Assembly (NCBI GenBank): GCA_932294295.1
Contig: OW028583.1
Location: forward strand, 558,001 to 622,000
Source of the DNA: Alitta virens
Taxonomy: Eukaryota > Annelida > Polychaeta > Phyllodocida > Nereididae
DNA: 64,000 nt
Direction of reading: 5' to 3'
Positions 31,297-43,797 of the stretch are shown here, piece by piece (positions within the stretch are counted from its first letter, which is position 1; each line of letters starts with the position of its first letter). The notes below the pieces were generated by a model. It worked only from the letters and a program-made list of their open reading frames with translations. It searched no databases and was not told the DNA's origin. A program made the translations under genes and the position numbers.

Positions 31297-31612
31297 ATAG
31301 TTTATTTTCACGGAAGGTTCGCTGTATTTCCACCAGGTGGCTTCAACAGAATATTGCAATTCCATTGACTGAGAAAGTTCCCGCCCTTGATTGTGAATGG
31401 CTGAAGCAAATTGCATCCTAGCAGCAGTTTTTTTAGTCATTTTAATGTATATTTGAGATCTAATCGTTCAGTTGATTTCTGTAAAAATTATATTTATGGA
31501 ATCAGTTAGTTATGATCTACTATATCTGAAAAACAAAATGAGTAATAAGAGGAGAAGAAAGACTTATGTCCTTCTGAATTCAGGGCTGCTCAGTGAAAAG
31601 ACTATTTGTCAA
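31297..31612 (-). repeat. Repeat E copy (reverse)
   Basis: Inverse of 59254-59587. Shared blocks include AAAACAAAATGAGTAATAAG and TTCAGGGCTGCTCAGTGAAA. No coding or tRNA-like part recognised. Confidence 0.8.
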
Positions 31613-32178
31613 ATGCTTCTGAATGTAACTTAAATGTTCTTTTAAGGTATTTCCAATGTTATAAGTGAGGACTAGACACACCCTACTATACGTATAATCT
31701 AATTCATTTGCTTCTTAGAGACATTTTTTTTGTAGTTTATTGAGTTGAAAGGGCGACAGAATTCTTCACAATTAAGTGGATGTAAACGGCTCATATGACA
31801 CTGGCAGCATGGTTGCCATGACAACGAATGATGGACAACAGAAGCACTTCCGGTTCAAAACAGTGTTCCTTCCGCTTGCGTAACCTGCTTATGGTCAGCC
31901 GAGTAGAAGCGCCCTCTCTCGAATATTTATGGCATTAGCTGGAAATTGGATTAAAGTGACGTCTGGGGACAAATAACTTTAGAGGGGAACAGTAGCTTCT
32001 CACCTCCCACAGTGTCACATGAGCCCATCTCTGGAGCAATTTGATTAATTACCAGTGGATGGGGTTTTATAGGAAGTGACCAAGTGCCCTCTATAGTCCC
32101 TCAATGGAACTAGAAAGAAGTTTAATAACACCCTTGGCTATTTATAAGAGTTGTAAACTTCAATATGGTGACAATAAC

Positions 32179-32292
32179 CCAAACGCATGGAAATTGCATG
32201 GTTTTTGCCTCATTATAATTAGCTAAAAACCATGCGTTTTCCATGCGTTTATCCTTCACATGGAAAACGCACGTGGCACATTTGGCCATGTA
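32179..32292. mobile_element. Palindromic hairpin MITE, copy 5 (left-truncated)
   Basis: AAACGCATGGAAATTGCATG through GCACATTTGGCCATGTA; the outer left arm is absent. Confidence 0.85.
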
Positions 32293-32399
32293 CAGTGCAA
32301 TTATTTAAAAATGTATATAAAGATAAAAAATAAAAAAAATGGGTGGTTAGGAGACATCCTTAAGCTATATGACATAGCGCTTATGGGGACGCCATCTTG

Positions 32400-32512
32400 A
32401 ATATGAGGTGGTCTTAATAGTGATGTGATTATAGTAGCAGGCATAACCAACATTAAAGTATATAGTCGCAATTAAATTATGAAGTGGTCTTAATAGTGAG
32501 GTGGTCTTAAGA
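32400..32512. repeat. Scattered 17-bp satellite units
   Basis: Isolated GAGGTGGTCTTAATAGTG-like units at 32404 and 32480-32508. Confidence 0.7.
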
Positions 32513-32814
32513 TGGTTTCAAATGTAGTTTTGTCAAGTTTAATTACACTTAGCATTGAAAAAAAGATTCTCAAAATCTGAAAAGTTTGAAAGAATAATCG
32601 ATTTATCGAAGTTAATTCCTGGAAGAATAACAGACTTCAAGTTGAGCGAGATTAGCAAACTGCAATCAAGGAGATCATTCAGATGTTTTGATTTCTGGAA
32701 GCCATACTAGATGGTGCCAAAAGATTAATTGCAGGAAAGTCTGTTTGGTACTCAGTAGACACAATCGTGTCAGAATAAAAAAGATGCTGACTCCGAATCG
32801 ATCAAATTAGAATT

Positions 32815-32975
32815 GATGTCTATGCTGAGCCAAGTAGAAGACCCCACCCATGAGTAAATGTGTAACAAGGTGTGGACTCCAAGCAGCAGCCTTATCATCT
32901 CATCATTACTTCTGCCTGTTGCTGGTCTTATAAGCTGACAGAGCTTCAGACCCAGAAGAAATGAGACATTGAGAC
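32815..32975 (+). mobile_element. SINE B body copy
   Basis: TGTCTATGCTGAGCCAAGTA through CAGACCCAGAAGAAATGAGA. Confidence 0.75.
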
Positions 32976-33212
32976 ATGAAAATAACGTTTAGAAAGATAT
33001 GTGAAATAAATGAGTTATTGTCAATATTTGGTCTTAATGGTAAGGTAGTAGACTAGACTTTAGCAGTCCTTATAATAATAATAATAATAATAATCATATA
33101 TAGAGTATAATCCTAATAATGAGGTAGTCATAGCTATGGTGCTGTATGAATAAGGATAATTTATGTAAAATATGAATTGAATTTCACAGGAGAATATTAT
33201 CTTACAAGTCTA

Positions 33213-33520
33213 TGTCTCAATGCTACTGGGTCTGAAGCTTAGCCAGCTTACATGACCAGCTTCCAGAGGCAGACGTAATGATGATTAGGTTGGATCCACG
33301 GGTGGGGGCCTAGCTCAAAGGTAGCGCTCTGGGCTTCTAACCGCTGGGTCCCGGGTTCGATTCCCGGTCGAGCCTAAGTTGGATGGCTGTTTCCTCAGAA
33401 ATACAGGACATAAAGCCCTAATCACACACACACACAGGTTGGATCCACACCATGTCACACATTTACCCCATGGGTGGGGGTATTTTACTTGCCTGAGCAC
33501 TGACACCGAGTACAAGGCAC
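33213..33520 (-). mobile_element. SINE B body copy split by SINE A copy 10
   Basis: The two halves (33213-33299, 33436-33520) rejoin across the SINE A insert. They share the duplicated AGGTTGGATCCAC. Confidence 0.8.
33300..33435 (+). mobile_element. SINE A copy 10, internally deleted
   Basis: The head is intact; the body jumps from TGTTTCCTC to AGAAATACAGG. Target duplication AGGTTGGATCCAC at 33287-33299 and 33436-33448. Confidence 0.92.
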
Positions 33521-34039
33521 AGCAGCCATGGTTGTAAAAGTTGATGTTTTCGTAATTCTGCATCGCGTGACACCAGCTCTTTTACAATGTTCAATTTTTC
33601 GCCCTTAAATCTTATCTCTCCCTTAGTTCTTATCTCTGACACTGGTTTTATCTGATAACAAGACAATTTGCAACTGCCAAATCTCTCAACATATGTCTGG
33701 TGTCATATGGTGTCATGTGGTGTCAGATGGTGTCAGCTGGCTGGTGTCCGCACCAGAGGGAGCTTTGAGCATTGTGTGACACGCAACTGGCTGACTTAAG
33801 GGGGGTGAATTTAAGGGAGGGAAACGCCGGGACATAGCATATCCTCCAGCTGCACTTCAGGTCGTTACGTAATCACTGCTGCTGCAACTGTCGCTACATC
33901 ACAAGATGGAAATTGTCACTGGTGTGGCTTCATTCGCAGCTCTGTGCTGTAATCATGTTGTGGTGTTTTGTGATGTAAAACGGATCACTGTTTTGTGCTG
34001 TCGTGTTTTGTACAAAGTCTTTTAAATGTTACATAGTCT

Positions 34040-34556
34040 CAAAACTACTTGGTCTGAAGCTTAGTCAGCTTATATCACCAGCAACAGGCAGACGTAATGA
34101 TGAGATGATAAGGCTGCTGCTTGGAAACCAGGGCGGGGGCCTAGCTCAGAGGTAGCACTCTGGGCTTCCAACCGCTGGGTCCCAGGTTCGATTCCCGGTC
34201 AAGCCTAAGTTGGATGGCTGTTTCATTCTTCGTCTCATTGCCATGGTCTCTGCCTGTCCTAATTAGCCCAACAGGTGCAGAAATACAGGACGTAAAGCCC
34301 TAATCACACACACACACACACACTGCTTGGAGTCCACACCATGTTAGTGATGTTACACATTTACTCCATGGGTGGGGTCTTTTACTTGCCTCAGCATAGA
34401 CACTGAGTACAAGGCACCCCCAATTTAACATCTCATGCCACTGAATTCCAGCTGAGATGTAGCTCGTGAAGAGTGCCCAGACTGGCTGAGATTCGAACCC
34501 AGGACCTTTAAGAGAGCTGGGTCAATGCCTTAACCATGAGACCATTCAGGTGCCTC
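34040..34556 (-). mobile_element. SINE B, near full-length, split by SINE A copy 11
   Basis: This copy retains the tRNA-like head. On the minus strand from 34553 it reads GGTCTCATGGTTAAGGCATT and the B box GGTTCGAATC, then TTCACGAGCTACATCTCAGC and the body. This identifies family B as a second tRNA-derived SINE of roughly 320 bp. Confidence 0.8.
34126..34322 (+). mobile_element. SINE A copy 11
   Basis: Full-length with a CA tail, inside SINE B. Target duplication CTGCTTGGA at 34117-34125 and 34323-34331. Confidence 0.92.
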
Positions 34557-35089
34557 ATGGAGCCATTTTTCCATTACTTTATTGCAGAAAATTTATATAT
34601 AAATACTTGATTGCTCTACAATCATTATTGAAAATACCAAAACTTTTCATGTACTTTCATTTTCTATTCTATTTCATGTCATAGTAGCCATAAACCAAGC
34701 AAATCAACATGGCTTTGTCTGGCTGAATTCATCCCACTGATAAAAAGCTTAACAGAGATTTAAGGCTAGCATGTTTATTACTGATTTATCTCTTTTTAAT
34801 CGTTTGTGTCATCTATTGTTTTACTAAGTCCTCGTCCTAATGATGGGATCTTCTATTGTGCTGATTGATTGTGTTCACAAACAATAGTTGCATGATTCTG
34901 TTCTTTGAAAATATATTATTCATTGTTTTTGTTAGTTTTCAATACTCAGACTTTCATTGTTATATATATGACTCTATTTACTAAAAGTTATCATTTACCA
35001 AACTAGGCCTATCATTATGACTACCATAGTATAACCACTTTGATATAGTATGGGGTTTTGAGTCTGTTATACTCAAATGACTTGGTTGG

Positions 35090-35245
35090 TTTCATCCTAG
35101 ACCTGTTTAAGCATGAGTCTTTCTCAACTCCCACTGGTGGTATATACAGCTAGTTAGAATTACTTGCAGGGGTTACAATTGCCATCACTGCCTATAGCCA
35201 CGTACTCATTTACTCATGAGTGGAGTGGATCAAAGAGTTACAGAG
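35090..35245 (-). mobile_element. SINE C fragment
   Basis: CTGTTTAAGCATGAGTCTTT, CTCAACTCCCACTGGTGG and ATAGCCACGTACTCATTTAC match parts of 61990-62290; the tRNA-like end is missing. Confidence 0.6.
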
Positions 35246-35270
35246 GATTTGCTTAGTCCTCTATGCCTGG

Positions 35271-35464
35271 AGGGCGGGGGCCTAGCTCGGAGGTAGCGCT
35301 CTGGGATTCCAACCGCTGGGTCCCGGGTTCGATTCCCGGTCGAGCCTAAGTTGGATGGCTGTTTCCTCCGTCATCTCATTGCCATGGTCCCTGCCTGTCC
35401 TAATTAGGCCAATTGTGCAGAAATACAGGACATAAAGCCCTAATCACACACACACACACACACA
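35271..35464 (+). mobile_element. SINE A copy 12
   Basis: Full-length; head GGGCGGGGGCCTAGCTCGGA, ending in a CA tail that runs into (TA)n. Confidence 0.9.
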
Positions 35465-36084
35465 TATATAATATACTGGGCGGGGGGGGGGGGGAGGGGG
35501 TATTTTGAGGACAGATTCCACCCAGAACCCCCTGCCACCGTCGAAATGCATTGGGGCAACTGGATTTTCCCCCAGTGGGTCAGGTTGAAGCAATCAAGAG
35601 GCAGTTTTCTCGACCAATCAAATTACTCAGCTACTCCCGGCTACTCTCGCCTCTTCACGTTCTTCACGTTCACTCGGCGAAGTCTGCTTGCACGCCATCT
35701 GGTGAAACGCAGTGCTCCTGTCGCCATGGGAACGTCTTGACTTTGTCAAAATGGCGCCTGTTTAGAATCAACTCTGTTCCAGACAAGAATTCGTATTAAC
35801 GTCGATAATAGGAGAATGAATGGCTTTGCCGAGCATGTTGTGTCTGGTGGGCAGAGCTCATAACAATATTACAACCTCTGGAATTCATAAGATATCTAAA
35901 TGTTATTTCTTTGTCTGGTTTTATCAAGTATATCCATGTTTCTTCATTCTTGTGTCTGTTGCTTGTTTAAGTCATTTTCTGGTTTTAGGGAATATTATTC
36001 AATAGAAGACATGCTTTTTTATAAAATGAATGTCTAATTAATGCAAAAACCAAGTCATTAGGACAACATGTCATTGTTCATAGG

Positions 36085-36150
36085 CCCTTGAAAGTCCAGG
36101 GTCTCCTCCGCAGGGGCGGTAACACTGTGGGTGAAGACCTCAAACCCTGG
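36085..36150 (+). repeat. Family D 5' fragment next to the decamer satellite
   Basis: CCCTTGAAAGTCCAGGGTCT then GGGTGAAGACCTCAAACC, stopping where the 10-bp array begins. Confidence 0.6.
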
Positions 36151-37182
36151 CTCAGTCTAGCTCAGTCTAGCTCAGTCTAGCTCAGTCTAGTTCAGTTTAG
36201 CTCAGTTTAGCTCAGTTTAGCTCAGTATAGCTCAGTTTAGCTCAGTGTAGCTCAGTGTAGCTCAGTTTAGCTCAGTTTAGCTTAGTCTAGCTCAGTCTAA
36301 CTCAGTCTAGCTCACTTTAGCTCAGTTTAGCTCAGTCTAGTTCAGTTTAGCTCAGTCTAGCTCAGTTTAGCTCAGTCTAGTTCAGTTTAGCTCAGTATAG
36401 CTCAGTTTAGCTCAGTCTGGCTCAGTTTAGCTTAGTCTAGCTCAGTCTAACTCAGTCTGGCTCAGTTTAGCTTAGTCTAGCTCAGTCTAACTCAGTCTAG
36501 CTCAGTTTAGCTCAGTCTAGCTCAGTTTAGCTCAGTCTAGCTCAGTATAACTCAGTCTAGCTCACTTGAGCTCAGTTTAGCTCAGTTTAGCTCAGTTTAG
36601 CTCAGTTTAGCTCAGTCTAGCTCAGTTTAGCTCAGTCTAGTTCAGTTTAGCTCAGTATAGCTCAGTTTAGCTCAGTCTGGCTCAGTTTAGCTTAGTCTAG
36701 CTCAGTCTAACTCACTCTGGCTCAGTTTAGCTTAGTCTAGCTCAGTCTAACTCAGTCTAGCTCAGTTTAGCTCAGTCTAGCTCAGTATAACTCAGTTTAG
36801 CTCAGTCTAGTTCAGTTTAGCTCAGTATAGCTCAGTTTAGCTCAGTCTGGCTCAGTTTAGCTTAGTCTAGCTCAGTCTAACTCAGTCTGGCTCAGTTTAG
36901 CTTAGTCTAGCTCAGTCTAACTCAGTCTAGCTCAGTTTAGCTCAGTCTAGCTCAGTATAACTCAGTCTAGCTCACTTTAGCTCAGTCTAGCTCACTTTAG
37001 CTCAGTTTAGCTCAGTCTAGCTCAGTTTAGCTAAGTCTAGCTCAGTCTAACTCAGTTTAGCTCAGTCTAGCTCAGTTTAGCTCAGTCTAGCTCAGTATAA
37101 CTCAGTCTAGCTCAGTCTAGCTCAGTTCAGCTAAGTTTAGCTCAGTCTAGCTCAGTCTAGCACAGTCTAGCTCAGTCTAGCT
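36151..37182. repeat. 10-bp satellite array (CTCAGTYTAG)n
   Basis: About 100 units of CTCAGTTTAG/CTCAGTCTAG, with higher-order patterns such as blocks with TTCAG, CTGG, CTAA and TTAG variants recurring at intervals. A five-unit relative is at 62485-62524. The unit TAGCTCAGTT resembles the A box of tRNA genes. Confidence 0.95.
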
Positions 37183-37654
37183 TGTTGTAAAAGACTGAAC
37201 GTAAGCTATGGGTTTTACAGTATACTAACTATAGCCTTACAAAATGTCTTTGGACATTTTTGCCATTCTGGACATCAGCAAAATTGTACCAGAGTAACTG
37301 GTTGCAAGATGGGCAGGTAGATTTCATTTTCAGATATTAGGGAATATTAGGCCGTGCCCCATTCAATCAATGAGGGGTTAAAAGGGGTAAAACAGCCAGA
37401 TAGCTCCCATGACCTTTTTGGACATTGTGGGGGGACATCGTTTTGCTCTGTTATGAAGCCCTCAAGCATATTTTGAGGCAGAAAAAGAAATATCAAGGAA
37501 AAAAGAAAAATACTGAAGGTTCGAAAGAGCTGATGTACACAGAAAATAATTTTTAGCAAAAATATGAATATTGCTCAGAAATTGTGTTTCCATGGTAACG
37601 AAAAAGTCTTTTATTGAGATACCTTTGCAGGATGAGACAAAAATATTGTTAAAT

Positions 37655-37812
37655 GTCTCAATGCTACTGGGTCTGAAGCTTAGTCAGCGCATATGACCAG
37701 TAGCAGGCAGATGTAATGATGAGATGATAAGGCTGCTGCTTGGAGTCCACACCATGTTAGTCATTTACTCCACGGGTGGTGTCTTTTAATTACCTCAACA
37801 TAGTCACCGAGT
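37655..37812 (-). mobile_element. SINE B body copy
   Basis: CTACTGGGTCTGAAGCTTAG through CACCGAGTACAA. Confidence 0.75.
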
Positions 37813-37988
37813 ACAAATGTTTTTTTGCAGAGGCTTAGGGTAATTACATTTAGCAAAAAGAAAGCTTGATAGAATATACGTACAAAATAATTATAAATAT
37901 GAAATAATACAAATATGAAATTTAAAAGATTTAAGTTTAATTAATACAAATATCATTAATGATAGTAAGGCATTGTCCATGATATGGA

Positions 37989-38175
37989 GGGGTGGGGGTC
38001 CAGCTCAGAGGTAGCGCTCTGGGCTTCCAACCACTGGGTCCCGGGTTCAATTCCCAGTCGAGCCTAAGTTGGATGGCTGTTTCATCCTTCATCTCATTGC
38101 CATGGTCCCTGCCTGTCCTAATTTGCCCAACAGGTGCAGGAATACAGGACGTAAAGCTCTAATCCACCGCCAACA
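37989..38175 (+). mobile_element. SINE A copy 13
   Basis: Full-length, CA tail lost. Target duplication CCATGATATGGA at 37977-37988 and 38176-38187. Confidence 0.92.
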
Positions 38176-38634
38176 CCATGATATGGAAGAACTAAAGTTT
38201 GTTTTTTGGAAGGTCATGCAATACACTGTTAAGTTTTCAGAAGAAGACATAATCTGAAAACTGTCATCACTTAGATTGTTATTGGCATAAAGAGCTTAAT
38301 ACAGTCCATTTCATACAGTCCAAGGACTGTCTAATGGCACAATGTCCCTCATGGAATATATGGACGGCTCAAAATGGCTCATAAGAGATCAAAAGGGATC
38401 AAAAAGTTTATCACAGTCCATAGGGGACTCTTGAAGCAACTGACCTCAATTTGTCAAAATGTAGCACTTAATTGACAGATACATATTGCATAATGCATAT
38501 AAATCGGGTATTCTGATAAACAATAAGTATTCTGAAGTGTATAGTATTCGGATGAATATTATTGCACTAGAAACAAGGATTATTGTTTATTTATTTGCAA
38601 TATAGCAGAAAGACTCAGTCATAAAAATATGGCA

Positions 38635-38765
38635 TGTTTTACCCGAATTTCGACTCATTTTTAACTTGCTATTTTTTTAATGAAATCAAATTTACATATT
38701 TTACCTGAATTTTGACTCATTTTCAATTTCGATATTTTAGGATAAAAATCAAATTTACATATATT
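38635..38765. repeat. Two-copy ~65-bp tandem duplication
   Basis: TTTTACCCGAATTTCGACTC and TTTTACCTGAATTTTGACTC each lead to AATCAAATTTACATAT. Confidence 0.7.
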
Positions 38766-38962
38766 CATTTCCATAACTTATACTATGGCATATTACTATT
38801 AAGACCCTTGCATGGTGTAAATTTACTTGTCTTAATGATGAGGTGGTCTTAATAGTGAGATAAAATATAACAAAAATCTATTTTAGTCCATGGTGAGACT
38901 ATCTTTATTCATGTTATAGCAGAGATGTCTCAGAAATGAAGATTGACTAGTCCAGCCATATA

Positions 38963-39130
38963 GGTGCCTTGTGCTGGGTGTCTATGCTGAGGCAAGTAAA
39001 ATGCCCCACCCATGGGGTAAATGTGTAACATGGTGTGGACTCCCAAGCAGCTTTATCGTCTCATCATTACGTCTGCCTGCAGCTGGTCATACAAGCTGTC
39101 ATAGCTTCAGACCCAGTAGTTTTGAGACCT
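38963..39130 (+). mobile_element. SINE B body copy
   Basis: GTGCCTTGTGCTGGGTGTCT through AGACCCAGTAGTTTTGAGAC. Confidence 0.75.
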
Positions 39131-39678
39131 TGATATTAAATATTCAATTGATTTCAATTGATACTGTAATTGTAATTGGGACACTTGATTGCAATTGATA
39201 AGATTGTGGGCCAGTCTACTCCCACAAGTGTTGTGCATAGATTAAAAGGCTAACATTGTGCCTGCATTGTGCTAGCATTGTGCCCAGGCCTCTATTTGAC
39301 GCCATACAAAACATGGCCCCGTTTCCCATCGATCTGCAATCGATGAATTTGCCGCTTGGATTAATTCTATCTGATTCATTCCGCTCCAAAGAATGAATTT
39401 GTTCGAGAGAAAAAAAAAGAAGAAGAAAAATAGGAAAAAAGTGTGGGGGAAAAACTCAACCTTGTAGCAAACCGTGTTAAAGATTCATACAAAAATCGTG
39501 GGACTATATGATAGAGATCTCACCTATATCTTCTTTAAAAGCCTAATGTATTTGCTGTAGTTTTAATCCATCGAATTCATTATATCATTTGCTTATTCTA
39601 TCCACTTAGATCTACTACACATCTCAGTGAAGATAATTAAATTGTGACTAACTCCAAAAGTCGCAGACATAATGATGA

Positions 39679-39777
39679 GATGATAAGGGTAATTAAACTT
39701 GCCAATGACCCATTTGCTGAAAACCAGCTGATAAGGGTAATTAAACTTGTCAATGACCCATTTGCTGAAAACCAGCC
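39679..39777. repeat. Two-copy 51-bp tandem duplication
   Basis: TGATAAGGGTAATTAAACTT to GCTGAAAACCAGC twice in a row. The open frame around it (39644-39934) has no recognisable family. Confidence 0.75.
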
Positions 39778-39929
39778 ATTTAAAGACGGTGTGTCTAATA
39801 ATAATTTACAGCCTTATAGTTTCGAAATTAGACATTTTAGAAGAACTCTGCTCCTAGAACATTCCACCATTAAACACTACTTCGCCATTAACACCCCAAA
39901 TGTTGGACCGAATTATTCTTGCCACTTCA

Positions 39930-40005
39930 AATGACCTCACTATTAAGACCACCCTACTATTAAGACCACATCATTTTGGACCAAGGATGGTCTTAAAGGA
40001 GTGCT
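39930..40005. repeat. pogo-like terminal sequence remnant
   Basis: CTCACTATTAAGACCACCCT then a second ACTATTAAGACCAC and the inverse GGATGGTCTTAAAGG. Same family as the 17-bp satellite. Confidence 0.5.
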
Positions 40006-41000
40006 TATACTGAGTGAATATTTCTGTTTTTTTAACTTTTTTAAATAAGCTGTCATAACGTTATAGATTCATATTGCTATTTTGATGTTTTCTTATGTGA
40101 ACTTCTTGTGAACATGCCCATCCAAACAGGGCATTATGACAGTTGAGTGCATTCAGCATCAACCCATGCAGCTATTTCAGTAGAAGGCCACATTGAATCT
40201 AGTCCGATTGTGATTTTACAAACATGCCTTTCTGCGGACATCAAACGTTTACCCAACAAAGCTAAAAATAACCCGAGGGTTATTATCATTTCACACCCTG
40301 AGAACTGAAATCACAAGACGGCTGGATCTAATTCACCCCCATTCACGCCACCCCAAAGCACTACAATGCGGCCAGATTGCTAGAACCAGCCTTGCGGACT
40401 GGGCAAAAAGGCGGAGCAGCAATTGCAGGTGCTGTTCAGCGGACCATAGGATGTGGGGCCGTAAGTTGGGTCTGCTTTATCCGAAAAGGCTATTCTGTGG
40501 ATTAGTGGGAGCCTGGGCTTGGGGGGGGGGGGGGGATAGAGGGGGGGGCAGGGTGTAGGGAGAAAAAGCAGATATAAACATGAAGTGAAAATATGTATTC
40601 TTTTCATAGTGTACTGTTGCGGCAACCAGTTTAGTTAACGATATGACACTGTGCTATATTAATTTGCTATAATTGTTCACAATTGTCCATAAAAGGCAAG
40701 TTTGTATGGTATTTAAACTGATATATAAACATTCTATTCTCATAAATAAGCTAATGTATATTGTTTATAGCAAATTGGGCAGGTTTATTTTGCAATTATA
40801 CACTGTAAATATGATATTATTAATTTTATCAATGAGTATACTAAATTATTTTAATATAATATTTATGAGATCATAATTGTACCCATATATCGAAAACAAT
40901 TGAGATATATAGATTAAAAAGAATATAGCATTTAGATATTATATACATCCTAAAATAAAAGACAATATACTAATAGATGTTTATTTGGTTTTACCTGCAG

Positions 41001-41105
41001 CTATGCTATGAGAAATATGCTATGAGAAATATGCTATGAGAAATATGCTATGAGAAATATGCTATGAGAAATATGCTATGAGAAATATGCTATGAGAAAT
41101 ATGCC
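41001..41105. repeat. 14-bp tandem repeat
   Basis: About seven units of GCTATGAGAAATAT, nearly invariant. Confidence 0.93.
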
Positions 41106-41109
41106 ATGC

Positions 41110-42490
41110 TTATTTGCATTTGAAAGTTGAGTCACTACAGGCAGTTGGACTTCATTGATCTTAGAACTTGTTTACCCAAATATGATATTCCATGAAAGGA
41201 CAAATTTGCTGTTGATCTAAAATTCATGTATTCATAAATAAACATGCTTTCATGCACTTAATGTTCATAATGAATCGACAGTGCATGTGAAAACATGGCG
41301 TAAATATTGCATAACACGTCAGAGAGAAATCTATAAAGTGTCCTAAAATGTGGCTAGCTCAAACTAAGGAGATTATTCTAGTTTGAATGGAAATATTTCG
41401 ACTTACAGCTGAAGGAACCTGGCTTTATGACGTCAACATGACAATGGGTCTGGAATCCTCGCGAGAACACCATGTGACTTCCGCTTGAGCGACATCTGTG
41501 AGGAGAAAAAGGAAACATTGTTAAAGGCTGCTGAAAACTTATATTCCGTTGCTAGGTAACGGAAAGTGATATATGGAGGTTAAAACCAACTTAATTTCGA
41601 ATGTATCTGACATTTGAAGATTTGCTGTAATTTTGATGGTAATTATATATTCATGTATCTAATAATTTACTTATTCAACTATGTGTTAAGTAAATAAATA
41701 CTACCTATAATATTATACAGTGCATATATTATGAAAATTATATTCTGCACATAACGCGATTTTACATATATTTAGTATATTAAATTCATGCACATAAATG
41801 AAATTTTATCAAACTTCGACAAAATAGTATTATATATTTATTATGAAGTTATTATATTGTCAGATTACTAGCATAATTTAGACAAAATACAAATCAGAAA
41901 TACCAAATATTGAACAAATATTGTGATCAGTCAGTTTCTTTTTTCTCTGAGACTTTTTGGCTTGTTTCCACATATACATCCGGGGATTCCCCAAGTATAT
42001 ATATATATGGCAAAATCCAATCTGCGAATCTGTAGTTTTTAGATTAAACTGGCTTTTTAGATATATTGGGAGACAGAGGGGTCTGGAGTGAGCTGATATG
42101 AGCCCAGTCTTCAATGGTATTAGTTTATCTGCAGAAGTGGGGCAAACCACTTTCTTCACTAGAGTTATTGTGGCTGTGTTCTGTCTAGGCACACCACGTG
42201 CAGACTTAATCAAGACTTAGAAAAGGACTAGACGGAAAACAGGACCGTCATAAAATATACGATATAAAATATCCAGAAATACAGAAATCTTCAATTTCAC
42301 ACACATGGTACTTACACAATTGGTATATATTGGATATAGGAGTATTGATCAAGTGATATGTGTTCTGATCATATTGTTTTGATCCAGAAATAAAATTTAA
42401 AAATTTTGTCATTTTCATACTTAATTCCCCTATCATAAATTTACAGCTTTAAATTGGGTCATTAGGTACAATGAAATGATTTGCCATGCC
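41110..42490. other. Unassigned AT-rich stretch
   Basis: Open frames at 41878-42213 and 42248-42436 (minus) carry no family motif. I see no exon. Confidence 0.4.
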
Positions 42491-42497
42491 CTCTCCC

Positions 42498-43150
42498 TAC
42501 ACTATGGGATTCGTAAGCAAAGGACTGGGATTCTGTGCATAGGACTGTGAGATTCTTACCAGAGGAATGTGAGATTCTTAGCAGGGGACTGGGAATCAAA
42601 GCAAGAAACTGCGGGATTCTAAGTAGGGTAATATGAGATTCTTAGCCATGGGCTATGGGATTCTAATGAAGGGACTGTGAGATTCTACTCAGAGGACTGT
42701 GGGATTCTAAGTAGGTAATATGAGATTCGTAGCCATGGGCTATGGGATTCTAATTAAGGGACTGAGATTCTAATGAAGGGACTGTGGGATTTTACTCAGA
42801 GGACTGTGGGATTATAAGTAAGAGGGGACTATGAGATTCTTAGTAGGGGACTGTGTGATTCTAATCAAGGGACTGTGTGATTCTAACCAAGGGACTGTGG
42901 GATTCTAATCAAGGGACTGAGAGATTCTAATCAAGGGACTGTGGGATTCTACTCAGAGGACTGTGAGATTCTAATCAGAGGACTGTTGGATTCTAATCAG
43001 AGGACTGAGATTCTAATCAGAGGACTTTGAGATTCTAATCAAGGGACTGTGAGATTCTAATGAAGGGACTGTGGGATTCTACTCAGAGGACTGAGATTCT
43101 AATCAGAGGACTGTGGGATTCATAGCAATGACTGTGGGATTCTAAACAGG
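42498..43150. repeat. Degenerate ~21-22-bp satellite
   Basis: Units based on GGGACTGTGGGATTCTAATC with many substitutions and indels, about 30 copies. Confidence 0.88.
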
Positions 43151-43797
43151 AGGTTTTAAGCAAGGGGACCTTCTGTGGCCTTAAACTGGTCACTTGGTCC
43201 CCAAATGGAGCTCTTTGGGACACCAGGGTCCACCATAAGTGACCTCAAGTGACCACAAGTGACCAGTGGCCCTAAGTGACCACATTTAAAGGAGCTGTGG
43301 CCTCCTCTTCTCATGCTACCTTAAGACCAACCGCCTTAGACGGGCACACTAACTAGCAAAGCGCCATTCACTCTCTATTGATCTTCTATTAACGTTACAG
43401 TGCCAGTCGAGGTGATACCACGTGACTGCATTAGCTCAATTGTTCTCATTGTTCAAACTTATACAATGGCCATTGTATTTTGCCTCAGTTCCGGCCATTT
43501 TTTACCCCAATTGTCATTTACTTGTGTCTAATGCCCTCCTAACTTAGCATCAACTTCGATTGCAAGCACCAATGCTGTTTTAGCCCCACACAATGGCCCC
43601 ACCACACTATTCCGGGGTACTGAACTTGCATAATGCTACTAATGAATAATTTCTTGACTTATTCACTTGTTTGGTACATTTATTCCATTGTAGTATGTAC
43701 TTCATAATACGTTGTCATTAACAGGCTTTTAACCATAAAGTATAATGATCCATAATGCATTGCAACTTCACTGTTGAGACCCCTTTTTGTGTGACAT

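Noticed and set aside
36151..37182. CRISPR-like array of short repeats
   Set aside because: Ten-bp head-to-tail satellite without spacers, in an animal genome.
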